Program-made: the position numbers and the translations under genes
The notes under the pieces: generated by a model
What the model was told of the DNA's origin: nothing
Seen by the model: only the letters and a program-made list of their open reading frames with translations
Databases searched by the model: none
Shown here: positions 1 to 7,321 of the stretch, in pieces
Numbering within the stretch: position 1 is the first letter of the stretch
How the letters are laid out: every line of letters starts with the position of its first letter
From: an uncultured Pseudomonadota bacterium
GTDB taxonomy: Bacteria > Pseudomonadota > Alphaproteobacteria > RF32 > CAG-239
Assembly: GCA_949295395.1 (NCBI GenBank)
Contig: CASFLB010000076.1
Location: 1-8,687 of the forward strand
Length of the DNA stretch: 8,687 nt
Direction of reading: 5' to 3'

Positions 1-351
1 ACGAGGCGAATAATAAGATTTTAGGAAGGAAAAAGCGGAGCCTACATAGAAGTAGGTGAGCATTTTTCCTATCCGCAAAATCTGTATTAGTCGCCCGTTT
101 CTATATAAAAAGTTTGGAGAGCGAGGCAAATAATAAGATTTTAGGGCGACGACACCGGAGCGTACAAAGAAGTACGTGAGGATGGTGGAGACCCGAGAAA
201 TCTGTATTAGTTGCCCGTTTCTATATAAAAAGTTTGGAGAGCGAGGCAAATAATAAGATTTTAGGGCGACGACACCGGAGCGTACAAAGAAGTACGTGAG
301 GATGGCGGAGACCCGCAAAATCTGTATTAGTTGCCCGTTATACAAACTTTT
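1..351. repeat. Tandem array of three ~120-bp palindromic units
   Basis: Three head-to-tail units begin at 1, 121 and 241 with an exact 120-bp period. Units 2 and 3 differ at only about three bases; unit 1 is more diverged in its middle. Each unit is an imperfect hairpin: GGCRA pairs with TYGCC, AGATTTT with AAAATCT, and a 5-bp tip stem (41-45/52-56 in unit 1, CGTAC/GTACG in units 2 and 3) closes a six-base loop. Unit 3 also has outer inverted repeats, AAAAGTTTG (228-236) and CAAACTTTT (343-351), so the complete element is about 124 bp. Unit 1 starts mid-element at the window edge, so the array probably continues to the left. No open frame is convincing here. The array lies downstream of ppdK, in the path of any read-through on the minus strand. 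Confidence 0.9.
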
Positions 352-385
352 CTACGACTTAAAACTGGATAGAACAGTTACAAAT

Positions 386-416
386 AGAGGCATTTCTAAC
401 TGCGAGAAATGCCTCT
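386..416. other. 12-bp perfect hairpin, possible weak terminator
   Basis: AGAGGCATTTCT (386-397) and AGAAATGCCTCT (405-416) are perfect inverted repeats around a 7-base loop. Neither side carries a run of T directly after the stem, so a rho-independent terminator is not well supported. It could stabilise or process the 3' end of minus-strand RNA that reads beyond ppdK. A smaller hairpin, AACTG (363-367) with CAGTT (375-379), sits beside it. It lacks the conserved tip of the palindromic family on either side. Confidence 0.6.
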
Positions 417-428
417 AAGCAAGTTTTC

Positions 429-556
429 AAAAAATTCAGATAGCGAGTCAGATAGAGTGATTTCTAGGAGGGCAAAAAATTTTAGTGTACACACTAGTAC
501 ATGAATTTTTTGCCACTCCGTAAAATTGCTCTAGGTGGCCGCTAGATGAATTTTTT
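429..556. repeat. Diverged copy of the palindromic element; likely ppdK 3'-end terminator
   Basis: A near-complete 128-nt hairpin. From the outside in: AAAAAATTC (429-437) with GAATTTTTT (548-556); TAGCG with CGCTA; TAGAG (453-457) with CTCTA; GGAG with CTCC; GGCAAAAAATT (471-481) with AATTTTTTGCC (504-514); and a tip of TGTAC-ACACTA-GTACA. The layout matches the units at 1-351, although the stem bases differ. The right end lies 2 bp from the ppdK stop codon at 559-561. Read on the minus strand, the hairpin closes with a TTTTTT tract, so it is well placed to terminate ppdK transcription. Its A/T ends are symmetric, so it could act in both directions. Confidence 0.8.
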
Positions 557-558
557 AA

Positions 559-3252
559 TTATGCGGCCTTTTTAGATGCCTTAGTCTTTCCATACTTAAC
601 CGCGGCTTGAGCTGCTGCCAAACGAGCAACAGGTACACGGAACGGAGAGCATGAAACATAGTTCATGTCACAAGTCTGGAAGAAGTCGATAGATGCCGGA
701 TCACCACCGTGTTCACCACATACGCCGAGCGTAATGGTCGGGTTGGTGCTACGAGCTTTTTCGCAAGCCATCTTAACGAGCATACCAACACCATCAACAT
801 CGATAGATGCAAACGGATCAGCAACATAAACACCGCGAGCGCGATATTCGTCAAGAATAGCACCGGTATCATCACGGCTCATACCCAAAGTTGTTTGGGT
901 CAAGTCGTTTGTACCAAATCCGAAGAATTCAGCAGACTGAGCCAATTCGTCAGCACGCAAAGCAGCGCGCGGCAACTCAATCATTGAACCGACTTCATAC
1001 TTAATCTTCTTACCTTTCTCGGCGAAGACTTTTTCAGCGGTTGTATCAATAATGTTTTTAACAATATCGAGCTCTTTCTTAGAACCTGTCAAAGGAACTT
1101 CGATTTCCGGCATAACTTTAATACCTTCATCTTGGCATTCCAAAGCAGCTTCCAAGATAGCGCGAGTTTGCATTTCGCAGATTTCCGGATAAGTAATCGG
1201 CAAACGGCAACCACGGTGACCAAGCATCGGGTTAGCTTCGTGCAAAGCATTAGCGCGCTGTTTAACTTTTTCGAGAGTCATGCCCATCTTGTTAGCGAGT
1301 TCGAGCATTTCAGCATCAGTGTGCGGCAAGAACTCGTGAAGAGGCGGGTCGAGCAAACGAACGTTAACCGGCAGACCGTCCATAATTTTGAACAAATCTT
1401 TGAAGTCCTGCTTCTGATAAGGCAACAAACGAGCCAAAGCGGCACGACGACCTTCTTCATTGTCAGAAAGGATCATAGCGCGCATATCAGAAATACGGTT
1501 AGCATCAAAGAACATGTGTTCGGTACGAGCCAAACCAATACCCTGAGCACCGAAGTCACGAGCTTGCTTAGCATCTTTCGGAGTTTCAGCATTAGCGCGA
1601 ACTTCCATTGTGCGGATTTCATCAACCCAAGACATGAGTTTACCGAAGTTACCAGAATTGGTATCAGCTTCAACAGTCGGAACTTTACCTTCAATAATCT
1701 GACCTTTAGCACCGTCCAAAGAAACCCAATCACCTTCTTTAACAACAACGCCCTTATCGGTTGTCATAGTCTTTTTAGCATAGTCGATGTGGATTTCATG
1801 AGAACCGGAAACGCAAGGAGTACCCATACCACGAGCAACAACGGCTGCGTGAGAGGTCATACCACCGCGAGCGGTAATAACACCTTGAGAAGCGTGCATA
1901 CCACCGATATCTTCCGGAGAAGTTTCGTTACGGATAAGGATAACTTTTTCACCTTTAGCGGCCCAAGCTTCAGCATCTTCAGCGCTGAATACGGCACGAC
2001 CAACGGCAGCTCCCGGAGAAGCCGGCAAACCGGTAGCAATAACGGTTTTCGGAGCTTTCGGATCAAGCATTGGGTGCAAGAGCTGATCAAGCTGCTGAGC
2101 ACCAACGCGCATAATAGCTTCTTCTTTGTTCAACAAGCCTTCTTCAACCATTTCAACGGCCATACGAACAGCAGCAGCTGCTGTACGTTTACCGTTACGG
2201 CACTGGAGCATCCAAAGTTTACCGTGTTCAATGGTGAATTCCATATCCTGCATATCTTTGTAGTGATTTTCGAGGTTATTACGAACATCAACCAACTCTT
2301 TATAAAGGTGCGGCCATTTTTCTTCCAAAGAAGTACCGTCACCTTTAGAAGCCATCGGTTGCGGAGTACGAATACCGGCAACAACGTCTTCACCTTGAGC
2401 GTTGACAAGATATTCACCGTAATAAACATTTTCACCGGTAGCCGGGTCACGAGAGAAGCAAACACCGGTAGCGCAGTCATCACCAGCATTACCGAAGACC
2501 ATGGTCTGAACGTTAACGGCCGTACCCCAGTCGCCAGGAATGTTGTTTAATTTACGATAGGTAATAGCGCGATCGACCATCCAAGAACCAAATACGGCAC
2601 CGATACCGGCCCAAAGTTGATCCCAAGGATCTTGCGGAACGACTTTACCGAGTCTCTTACCGATTTCTTTATACCTCTTACCGATTTCTTTATACTCATT
2701 AACGAGTTCTTTCAAATCATCGGCCGTCAAATCAGTATCAGACTTATAGCCCTTAGCCTTTTTCATTGCTTCAAGAGCGCCTTCATATTCATCGAGGTCG
2801 GCACCGAGCACAACGTCAGAAAACATCTGCAAGAAACGGCGATAAGAGTCATAAGCGAATCTTTCAGAGCCGGAAGCTTTAGCCAAAGCTTTAACGGTTT
2901 CATCATTCAAGCCGAGGTTAAGTACGGTATCCATCATACCCGGCATTGAAACGCGAGCGCCGGAACGAACGGAGAAGAGCAACGGATTGTTAGCATCAGC
3001 AAATTTCTTGCCCATAATTTTTTCAACACCGGCAACAGCTTCTTTAACTTGATCTTTCAAGTCAGCCGGATAGGTGTGATTATTATTGTAATAATAAGTA
3101 CAAACTTCGGTTGTAACGGTAAATCCCGGAGGAACAGGCAAACCAACCTTATTCATTTCAGCAAGGTTAGCACCTTTTCCGCCGAGGAGGTTGCGCATGG
3201 TAGCATCGCCTTCGGCTTTGCCGTTACCAAATGTATAAACCCATTTAGTCAT
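559..3252 (-). CDS. ppdK: Pyruvate, phosphate dikinase
   Basis: This cytoplasmic enzyme interconverts pyruvate + ATP + Pi and PEP + AMP + PPi, linking glycolysis and gluconeogenesis. At 897 aa it is full length, slightly longer than typical bacterial PPDK. The N-terminal ATP-grasp domain holds GGKGANLAEM (24-33) and the SVRSGARVSMPGMMDTV stretch (94-110). The central phosphohistidine domain holds GGMTSHAAVVAR (463-474), with catalytic His468 and Thr466, the position modified by PPDK regulatory protein in other organisms. The C-terminal PEP/pyruvate barrel has Arg576, Arg632, Glu759 (GSMIE), Asp783 (TNDLTQ) and catalytic Cys845 (GVCGEHGG), matching the residues mapped in the Clostridium symbiosum enzyme. 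All key residues are present. The start is supported by TAAGGAGCT upstream. Residues 187-200 are a perfect seven-residue duplication (YKEIGKR twice). The gene stands alone, with no co-oriented neighbour in the window. Confidence 0.97.
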   Translation of the reverse strand: MTKWVYTFGNGKAEGDATMRNLLGGKGANLAEMNKVGLPVPPGFTVTTEVCTYYYNNNHTYPADLKDQVKEAVAGVEKIMGKKFADANNPLLFSVRSGARVSMPGMMDTVLNLGLNDETVKALAKASGSERFAYDSYRRFLQMFSDVVLGADLDEYEGALEAMKKAKGYKSDTDLTADDLKELVNEYKEIGKRYKEIGKRLGKVVPQDPWDQLWAGIGAVFGSWMVDRAITYRKLNNIPGDWGTAVNVQTMVFGNAGDDCATGVCFSRDPATGENVYYGEYLVNAQGEDVVAGIRTPQPMASKGDGTSLEEKWPHLYKELVDVRNNLENHYKDMQDMEFTIEHGKLWMLQCRNGKRTAAAAVRMAVEMVEEGLLNKEEAIMRVGAQQLDQLLHPMLDPKAPKTVIATGLPASPGAAVGRAVFSAEDAEAWAAKGEKVILIRNETSPEDIGGMHASQGVITARGGMTSHAAVVARGMGTPCVSGSHEIHIDYAKKTMTTDKGVVVKEGDWVSLDGAKGQIIEGKVPTVEADTNSGNFGKLMSWVDEIRTMEVRANAETPKDAKQARDFGAQGIGLARTEHMFFDANRISDMRAMILSDNEEGRRAALARLLPYQKQDFKDLFKIMDGLPVNVRLLDPPLHEFLPHTDAEMLELANKMGMTLEKVKQRANALHEANPMLGHRGCRLPITYPEICEMQTRAILEAALECQDEGIKVMPEIEVPLTGSKKELDIVKNIIDTTAEKVFAEKGKKIKYEVGSMIELPRAALRADELAQSAEFFGFGTNDLTQTTLGMSRDDTGAILDEYRARGVYVADPFASIDVDGVGMLVKMACEKARSTNPTITLGVCGEHGGDPASIDFFQTCDMNYVSCSPFRVPVARLAAAQAAVKYGKTKASKKAA
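2654..2695 (-). repeat. Perfect 21-bp tandem duplication inside ppdK
   Basis: Two identical 21-bp copies (2654-2674 and 2675-2695) lie in frame within ppdK and encode YKEIGKR twice (residues 187-200), just before the conserved PQDPWDQLW segment of the nucleotide-binding domain. Perfect nucleotide identity suggests a recent slippage or duplication. It adds exactly two turns of a charged helix and does not touch a catalytic residue. It would account for seven of the extra residues relative to typical PPDK. Confidence 0.85.
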
Positions 3253-3261
3253 GGTTAATTC

Positions 3262-3270
3262 AGCTCCTTA
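3262..3270 (-). promoter_or_regulatory. Ribosome binding site of ppdK
   Basis: On the minus strand TAAGGAGCT ends 9 nt before the ATG at 3252-3250, with the GGAG core 11 nt from it. It fixes the start codon. The same GGAGCTG string precedes the XRE gene at 8501, so this appears to be the host's normal initiation signal. The two genes between 4026 and 8014 lack it. Confidence 0.85.
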
Positions 3271-3290
3271 TAGCATTAAGGTTAAAACGA

Positions 3291-3340
3291 GACCGAAAAC
3301 TCAGACACAAACCACAAGAGAGCGAGTCTGATTCGCGGTC
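3291..3340 (-). promoter_or_regulatory. Hairpin in the ppdK 5' leader
   Basis: GACCG (3291-3295) pairs with CGGTC (3336-3340) and TCAGAC (3301-3306) with GTCTGA (3326-3331), around a 19-base loop. The structure lies 39-88 nt upstream of the ppdK start, in the probable 5' UTR. A competing short stem, GCGA (3322-3325) with TCGC (3333-3336), uses some of the same bases. No known riboswitch was recognised. A role in translation control or mRNA stability is possible but unproven. Confidence 0.45.
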
Positions 3341-3365
3341 ATTTAGTTATCAAACTGCGAAGAAT

Positions 3366-3395
3366 GTATAACATGATTCAAGATTCTTCAAGCAA
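3366..3395 (-). promoter_or_regulatory. Possible ppdK promoter
   Basis: On the minus strand TTGCTT (3395-3390) is followed after 18 nt by TTATAC (3371-3366), which is also preceded by TG near the extended -10 position. Transcription would begin near 3359, giving a leader of about 107 nt that contains the 3291-3340 hairpin. The -35 resembles the TTGCAA of the better promoter at 8153. The match is only moderate, and the surroundings are AT-rich enough to give such matches by chance. Confidence 0.35.
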
Positions 3396-3523
3396 AATTT
3401 TAGCAACAAACATTTTATACACAAACGCTTAGCCGCCTTAAGAAACAAGCCGACCGACTCGCAGCCTGTTTTTTTTAGAAGATTCGCCGCAAGGCAACCT
3501 CGAGTCGCACCAAATGATTCAAG

Positions 3524-3544
3524 AAAAAAGTCCGACAAGTCGGA
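3524..3544 (-). terminator. Minus-strand terminator-like hairpin upstream of ppdK
   Basis: TCCGACTTGTCGGA (3544-3531, minus strand) is a compact inverted repeat followed by C and six T, the form of a small rho-independent terminator. No gene on the minus strand reads into it. It may end a short RNA or a lost gene, insulate ppdK from antisense transcription of the 4026 operon region, or act as an attenuator if a ppdK promoter lies further right. The stem is short, so efficiency is uncertain. Confidence 0.5.
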
Positions 3545-4025
3545 TAAAACCTTTGACAGATTCTGCAAACATTTTTTTCGACATTGCTTTAAAAGGCTAT
3601 TTTACTTATTTTCTTAAGCCAAAGCAGATGTCGATTTTGTCCTCTTTCGGCGAAAAAGCATTAAAACGCATCCCCTTAAAAGGTTAAAATTTCACTAAAA
3701 TATAAAGATTTTTCTTGCAAATAAAGATGTTTTATGCTACTCTATAATAGACAAAATATAACTATGTCTTTTTATTATTGAAGCTATTATTCACCATACA
3801 AAATATTTTTTTCTCATTTGTAAATTTTTTTTAAGATTTATAAAGAAAAATTCATTTTGGTATATCAAAAAGGTTTAAGGCTTTCAGACAAAGACATTCG
3901 GTTATGTCTCCGGCTGAACTAATCTGCATGGAGTTTCAATTTTTTTTCTATCCTCACTGCGCTTACGCTTTGAGGTTCAACATATTTCAAAAAAAACAAA
4001 AAATAACAAATAAATCAAAGAAATC
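3545..4025. other. AT-rich non-coding region upstream of the lipoprotein gene
   Basis: About 480 bp without a credible gene. It holds a TATAAT (3743-3748) whose best -35 (TTGCAA, 3715-3720) is 22 bp away, too far for a standard promoter. Immediately after it comes AGACA/TGTCT (3749-3753/3765-3769) followed by a T-run. Two further small hairpins lie in the likely leader of the downstream gene: AGACAT-TCGGTT-ATGTCT (3892-3909), and CCTCA/TGAGG with an inner GCG-CTTA-CGC (3952-3975). The last 45 bases before the start at 4026 are very A-rich with no Shine-Dalgarno. A TTTGTA-N16-TATAAA arrangement (3817-3844) is the nearest to a plus-strand promoter, but it is weak. Confidence 0.5.
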
Positions 4026-7000
4026 ATGAGAAAATTAATGAACAACCTTGCAGGTTACGCGACTGCATTGGTATTAGTCATCTTCGCAATGGCTAGCGTA
4101 TTGGTTTTCAATTCTTGCGAAACAGGGATTGATGATGTAACCATCGAAACCGAGCCTTGTCCGGATTGTCCGGATCCAAATCCGGATCCAGATCCAGATA
4201 AAACAGTAAAAGAAGTCGACCACTATGGTTGCGAACTCAGCGACTTCATTTGGTCGTTTGAGAACGCGGCTGAAACTCGCAACAGCGAATATTCAGTAGA
4301 ACTGGCCGACGGCGGCGCCTTCTGTAACTCAAACTTCAAGTATTTGGCCGATATCATCTATTCCGATGGTTCTGTTCAAAAGGCTGATGAAGAGTATGCA
4401 AACCGTAGTGCCTTCGTAGGTTTCGGTTACAAGAATACTCTTTACGTTGCTGCTGGTGAGGCTGCAACATTTGAGAACGCCCCCGAGATTACAAGCCAAA
4501 ACACCAGCAATGGTGTCGTAACTTTCCTCTCTTGGGAAAAGAAGACAATTGCCGTTTTAGCCAACACAACCAACGAGGTTAAATCGTTGACTATTGGTGG
4601 CAAAACAATGACAGATCTCTGCCTTCCGGAAGTAGCTTATGAATATTTGTCTTCTGAACTGAATAAAATCAGCGAAGATGACGAGTTTACAAACTACGAG
4701 TTAACAATTTACGGCAAAGCTGAAGTATCTTATGATGCAACAGCAGAAACCAAAAATTTCCACTTTGTTCTCCCGATTAAGGAAACAAAAGGCGGAAATG
4801 TTAATCCTCCGGTAGAAGATAATCCTGAAGTTGTTGACTACGACATCGTCAATGAAAAGATTGACGATAACGGCAACTACAGCGGCGATTTGGAAGAGTT
4901 ACTGAGCGACGGTTCAACCACAATCGTGGGAACAATCTCATTCTCTTTCTCTTACAGACACGACGCTGAAGGGAACAAGACGGTCAATGTCCCTGAACTG
5001 AGCTATACGAAAAAATCTGCTTCTTACGGAAAGAACATCCGTACAGGAGAAAATAGAAGCTTTGAACAGTTAGGTTGTGTTATCAACTTGATTGGCATGA
5101 AAAATACCGTATCAATGGTAACAAACCGTGGTTCTCGCATGTTCTCAGGTTTCTGGGAATACCCGACGATTACCCTGCCTAACGGCAAAGAAGTGGAACT
5201 CTTGCACAATGTTGTAGAAATGACTGAAGGTTCTATTAGCGATAATGGAATCAGCGGCAACCAGTTGGTTATTAATTTAACCGCAACTGGTAAATATGGC
5301 TCTAAAGTTCAAGACCTCAAATCCACCATTACACTTGTAAAAGTTGACGATGGTGAAGGTGGTGGTGATGGCGAAGACTTCCAAACTGGTGCATATGCAA
5401 AGGATCAGCGTGTTGAAGGTTCTGTCATTAAGTGGACGCTTGTTCGTACATTTAACAAAAAGGCAGACACTGAAACCGCAATGAGCATTGCTCACGGATA
5501 CAGCATGTCTCTTGATTCACGCAAAGCAACGCAAAACCGTGTTTACAACGCTGGAACCCCTGCTCTGAACGAAATATCAAAGAGCTCAAATATGGACGGT
5601 AACTATAGCTTTGATGTGTATAGCTACGCCTCAACTTGGGTTTACTCTGATTTCACTCACGCTGCAAAGGCTGAGGGAAGAAGAAACATCGTTTATCATG
5701 ACGGTGACTTTGACATTCCCGTTTGGGATGCTGCTTTGAGCATTGAGAGAAACGGTGTCACTCTGGGCACGCAGAACATCTCGTCTTCAAGCGACAAAGA
5801 AACATATCTTGATTTAATCAACTATGCTCTCTTTGCAGGAAGTACAAGCGTTAGCGCGAAGTCTCAGGAAGTTGAATACAGCAAGTCAATTGAACCCAAA
5901 CCCGAAGAAGACGTTGTAACTTACAACGTACAGAAGGTTAAAGTTGAAAATGGCAAGCTGTATTATAACGAGATTGAAATGCACTCTCTTCACACGGAAC
6001 TAAACAAGACCGTAGAAAAGAGCATCGACCTCGTTTACGCTCTGACAGCAGTTGCAACAAATGATTGGACCACGACAGCCAACGCCACCGGTATTGTTCT
6101 GAATATTTATTCTCAGAATTATACCACTGCCAAGGATTATATCTTCGGTAGTAACCGTGGTGACAATATCGCGAAAGCAAATTTGCAGACCGAATACACT
6201 GTAACCTATATGGGTAAGAGCTATACTCTGACCATTACTGGTGCTGTGCAGGCTTCTGTAAATCAGGCCGCTTCAACCGCAACCAACAGCAATACGTATG
6301 TCTTTACGGCACGCTTATTTGCTGACGGTATTGAAATTGCTTCAGACAGTGATAACTGCGTTGAAACAATTGAGGAAGAAGAAGAACCGGAAGAAGACGT
6401 TGTTACATACAGCGTTGAAAAGACCGGCATTCGCGATGGCAAGCTGTATTATAATGAGATTGAAAGACATAGCGTAAACACGGAGCTGAATAAGACCGTG
6501 GAGAACTTTGTAAATCTCGTTTACAGTTTGAGAGTAACAGCTGTGGCTGACTGGACGGCTGAAGAAGGTGCCACTGGCATCACTCTGAACAGCAACCAGT
6601 TCAATTACTCTGGCGCTCAGGATTATGTTTTTGCTAGCAACCGCGGTGACAACAAGGCATTTGTTTCTTTGCAGACAAACTATGTTGTATCTTACGGCGG
6701 CAAGAACCATAATCTTACCATAAACGGTACCGTAACCGGAGCTATCGACCGCGTTTCTTCATCTTCAAACAGCAATACTTACAGCTTCACCGCTCGTTTG
6801 TTTGCTGACGGTGTTGAAATCGCCAATGATAGCGACGAATGTGTTGAAAGTATTAAATCTATTCCGAACTATGGCATCATAGCTGTATATTCGGCTGTTA
6901 CTTTCGACGTAAATGGCAACCCATACGTAACTTATGCTGCTGTCTATGACAACGGTAACTGCATTGTTAAAAGTGCAGCCAACGCTGAATTAGCACGGGG

Positions 7001-7238
7001 ATCCAACCCTGGCGGTACGGTTACAGAAATGGGCGGCGTTCCGGTTCGTATAGAAGATAATAACACAGTTTATTACTACTATAAGGCTGACGGCTCGGTA
7101 CACGGTTCTGTTCCAATGTCAGAAATCACCATTAAGGGCTATCCTTCTGGTATTCTGTCAGCAGACAAAACTGTTGATGCCAACGGTATCGTAACAGTAA
7201 GCAACGAATATGGCTCAGCCACTTTCGGAGCATACTAA
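4026..7238 (+). CDS. Large modular surface lipoprotein, function unknown
   Basis: A 1070-aa predicted exported lipoprotein that I cannot assign to a named family. The N-terminus has a basic start, a hydrophobic segment (about 10-28) and FNSC, with Cys31 as the likely lipidated residue. Acidic residues follow (Asp36, Asp37), as in Bacteroidota surface lipoproteins. A stalk, ETEPCPDCPDPNPDPDPD (41-58), includes a CPDC pair (Cys45, Cys48). Five modules of about 150-200 aa follow, roughly 61-252, 268-441, 453-620, 626-787 and 788-944, separated by acidic or Pro/Gly linkers. Modules 4 and 5 are clear tandem repeats, each with DWT, SNRGDN and FTARLFADG motifs. A C-terminal segment (about 945-1070) is Tyr-rich. 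Beta-rich, Ig-like folds are likely, suggesting an adhesin or stalk. No Shine-Dalgarno is seen; the start follows an A-rich tract. It is the first gene of an operon with the barrel protein at 7322. Confidence 0.8.
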   Translation: MRKLMNNLAGYATALVLVIFAMASVLVFNSCETGIDDVTIETEPCPDCPDPNPDPDPDKTVKEVDHYGCELSDFIWSFENAAETRNSEYSVELADGGAFCNSNFKYLADIIYSDGSVQKADEEYANRSAFVGFGYKNTLYVAAGEAATFENAPEITSQNTSNGVVTFLSWEKKTIAVLANTTNEVKSLTIGGKTMTDLCLPEVAYEYLSSELNKISEDDEFTNYELTIYGKAEVSYDATAETKNFHFVLPIKETKGGNVNPPVEDNPEVVDYDIVNEKIDDNGNYSGDLEELLSDGSTTIVGTISFSFSYRHDAEGNKTVNVPELSYTKKSASYGKNIRTGENRSFEQLGCVINLIGMKNTVSMVTNRGSRMFSGFWEYPTITLPNGKEVELLHNVVEMTEGSISDNGISGNQLVINLTATGKYGSKVQDLKSTITLVKVDDGEGGGDGEDFQTGAYAKDQRVEGSVIKWTLVRTFNKKADTETAMSIAHGYSMSLDSRKATQNRVYNAGTPALNEISKSSNMDGNYSFDVYSYASTWVYSDFTHAAKAEGRRNIVYHDGDFDIPVWDAALSIERNGVTLGTQNISSSSDKETYLDLINYALFAGSTSVSAKSQEVEYSKSIEPKPEEDVVTYNVQKVKVENGKLYYNEIEMHSLHTELNKTVEKSIDLVYALTAVATNDWTTTANATGIVLNIYSQNYTTAKDYIFGSNRGDNIAKANLQTEYTVTYMGKSYTLTITGAVQASVNQAASTATNSNTYVFTARLFADGIEIASDSDNCVETIEEEEEPEEDVVTYSVEKTGIRDGKLYYNEIERHSVNTELNKTVENFVNLVYSLRVTAVADWTAEEGATGITLNSNQFNYSGAQDYVFASNRGDNKAFVSLQTNYVVSYGGKNHNLTINGTVTGAIDRVSSSSNSNTYSFTARLFADGVEIANDSDECVESIKSIPNYGIIAVYSAVTFDVNGNPYVTYAAVYDNGNCIVKSAANAELARGSNPGGTVTEMGGVPVRIEDNNTVYYYYKADGSVHGSVPMSEITIKGYPSGILSADKTVDANGIVTVSNEYGSATFGAY
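5901..6857 (+). repeat. Two tandem 486-bp protein modules in the lipoprotein
   Basis: The units begin at PEEDVVTY, at 5901 and again at 6387, exactly 162 codons apart. Shared landmarks include GKLYYNEIE, TELNKTVE, DW, TGI.LN, DY.F.SNRGDN, LQT.Y.V.Y, SNTY.FTARLFADG.EIA and DSD.CVE. Some stretches are almost identical in DNA (around 5953-5977 and 6439-6463), while others have diverged freely. That fits an older internal duplication under constraint. Arg-Gly-Asp occurs in both copies, at residues 711-713 and 873-875. Confidence 0.9.
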
Positions 7239-7256
7239 TACCTAGAGAGTTTTAAC

Positions 7257-7294
7257 GGAAAGCGGGGCATATTAAATTTCCCGCCCTGCTTTCC
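7257..7294 (+). other. Intergenic hairpin between lipoprotein and barrel genes
   Basis: GGAAAGCGGGGC (7257-7268) pairs with GCCCTGCTTTCC (7283-7294), 12 bp with one G-T wobble, around a 14-base loop. It sits in the 83-bp gap between the two genes. The downstream bases are TATATATAAATC with no T-run, so full termination is unlikely. It may partly attenuate read-through or protect the 3' end of the upstream message, which would give unequal expression of the two proteins. Confidence 0.65.
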
Positions 7295-7321
7295 TATATA
7301 TAAATCAAAAAAAATAAAATT

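Noticed and set aside
1..351. CRISPR array
   Set aside because: The repeats are 120-bp contiguous palindromic units without unique spacers.
1132..2550. Long plus-strand open frame of 472 codons antisense to ppdK
   Set aside because: It is fully inside the clearly coding ppdK on the other strand, has no recognisable domain, and its rare residue mix is what the reverse complement of a biased codon set gives.
3291..3340. tRNA-like fold
   Set aside because: The stems and loop sizes do not fit a cloverleaf and no T-loop or anticodon arm is present.
3350..3568. 72-codon minus-strand frame upstream of ppdK
   Set aside because: It needs a TTG start without a ribosome binding site, has no recognisable motif, and overlaps hairpin and promoter-like signals.
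3715..3748. Plus-strand promoter TTGCAA ... TATAAT
   Set aside because: The spacing is 22 bp, too long for a standard sigma-70 promoter, and the region is very AT-rich.
3964..3972. Bacteroidota-type -7 promoter box (TAnnTTTG) before the lipoprotein gene
   Set aside because: The sequence TACGCTTTG has one base too many between TA and TTTG, and no TTTG lies at the proper upstream distance; it is also part of a small hairpin.
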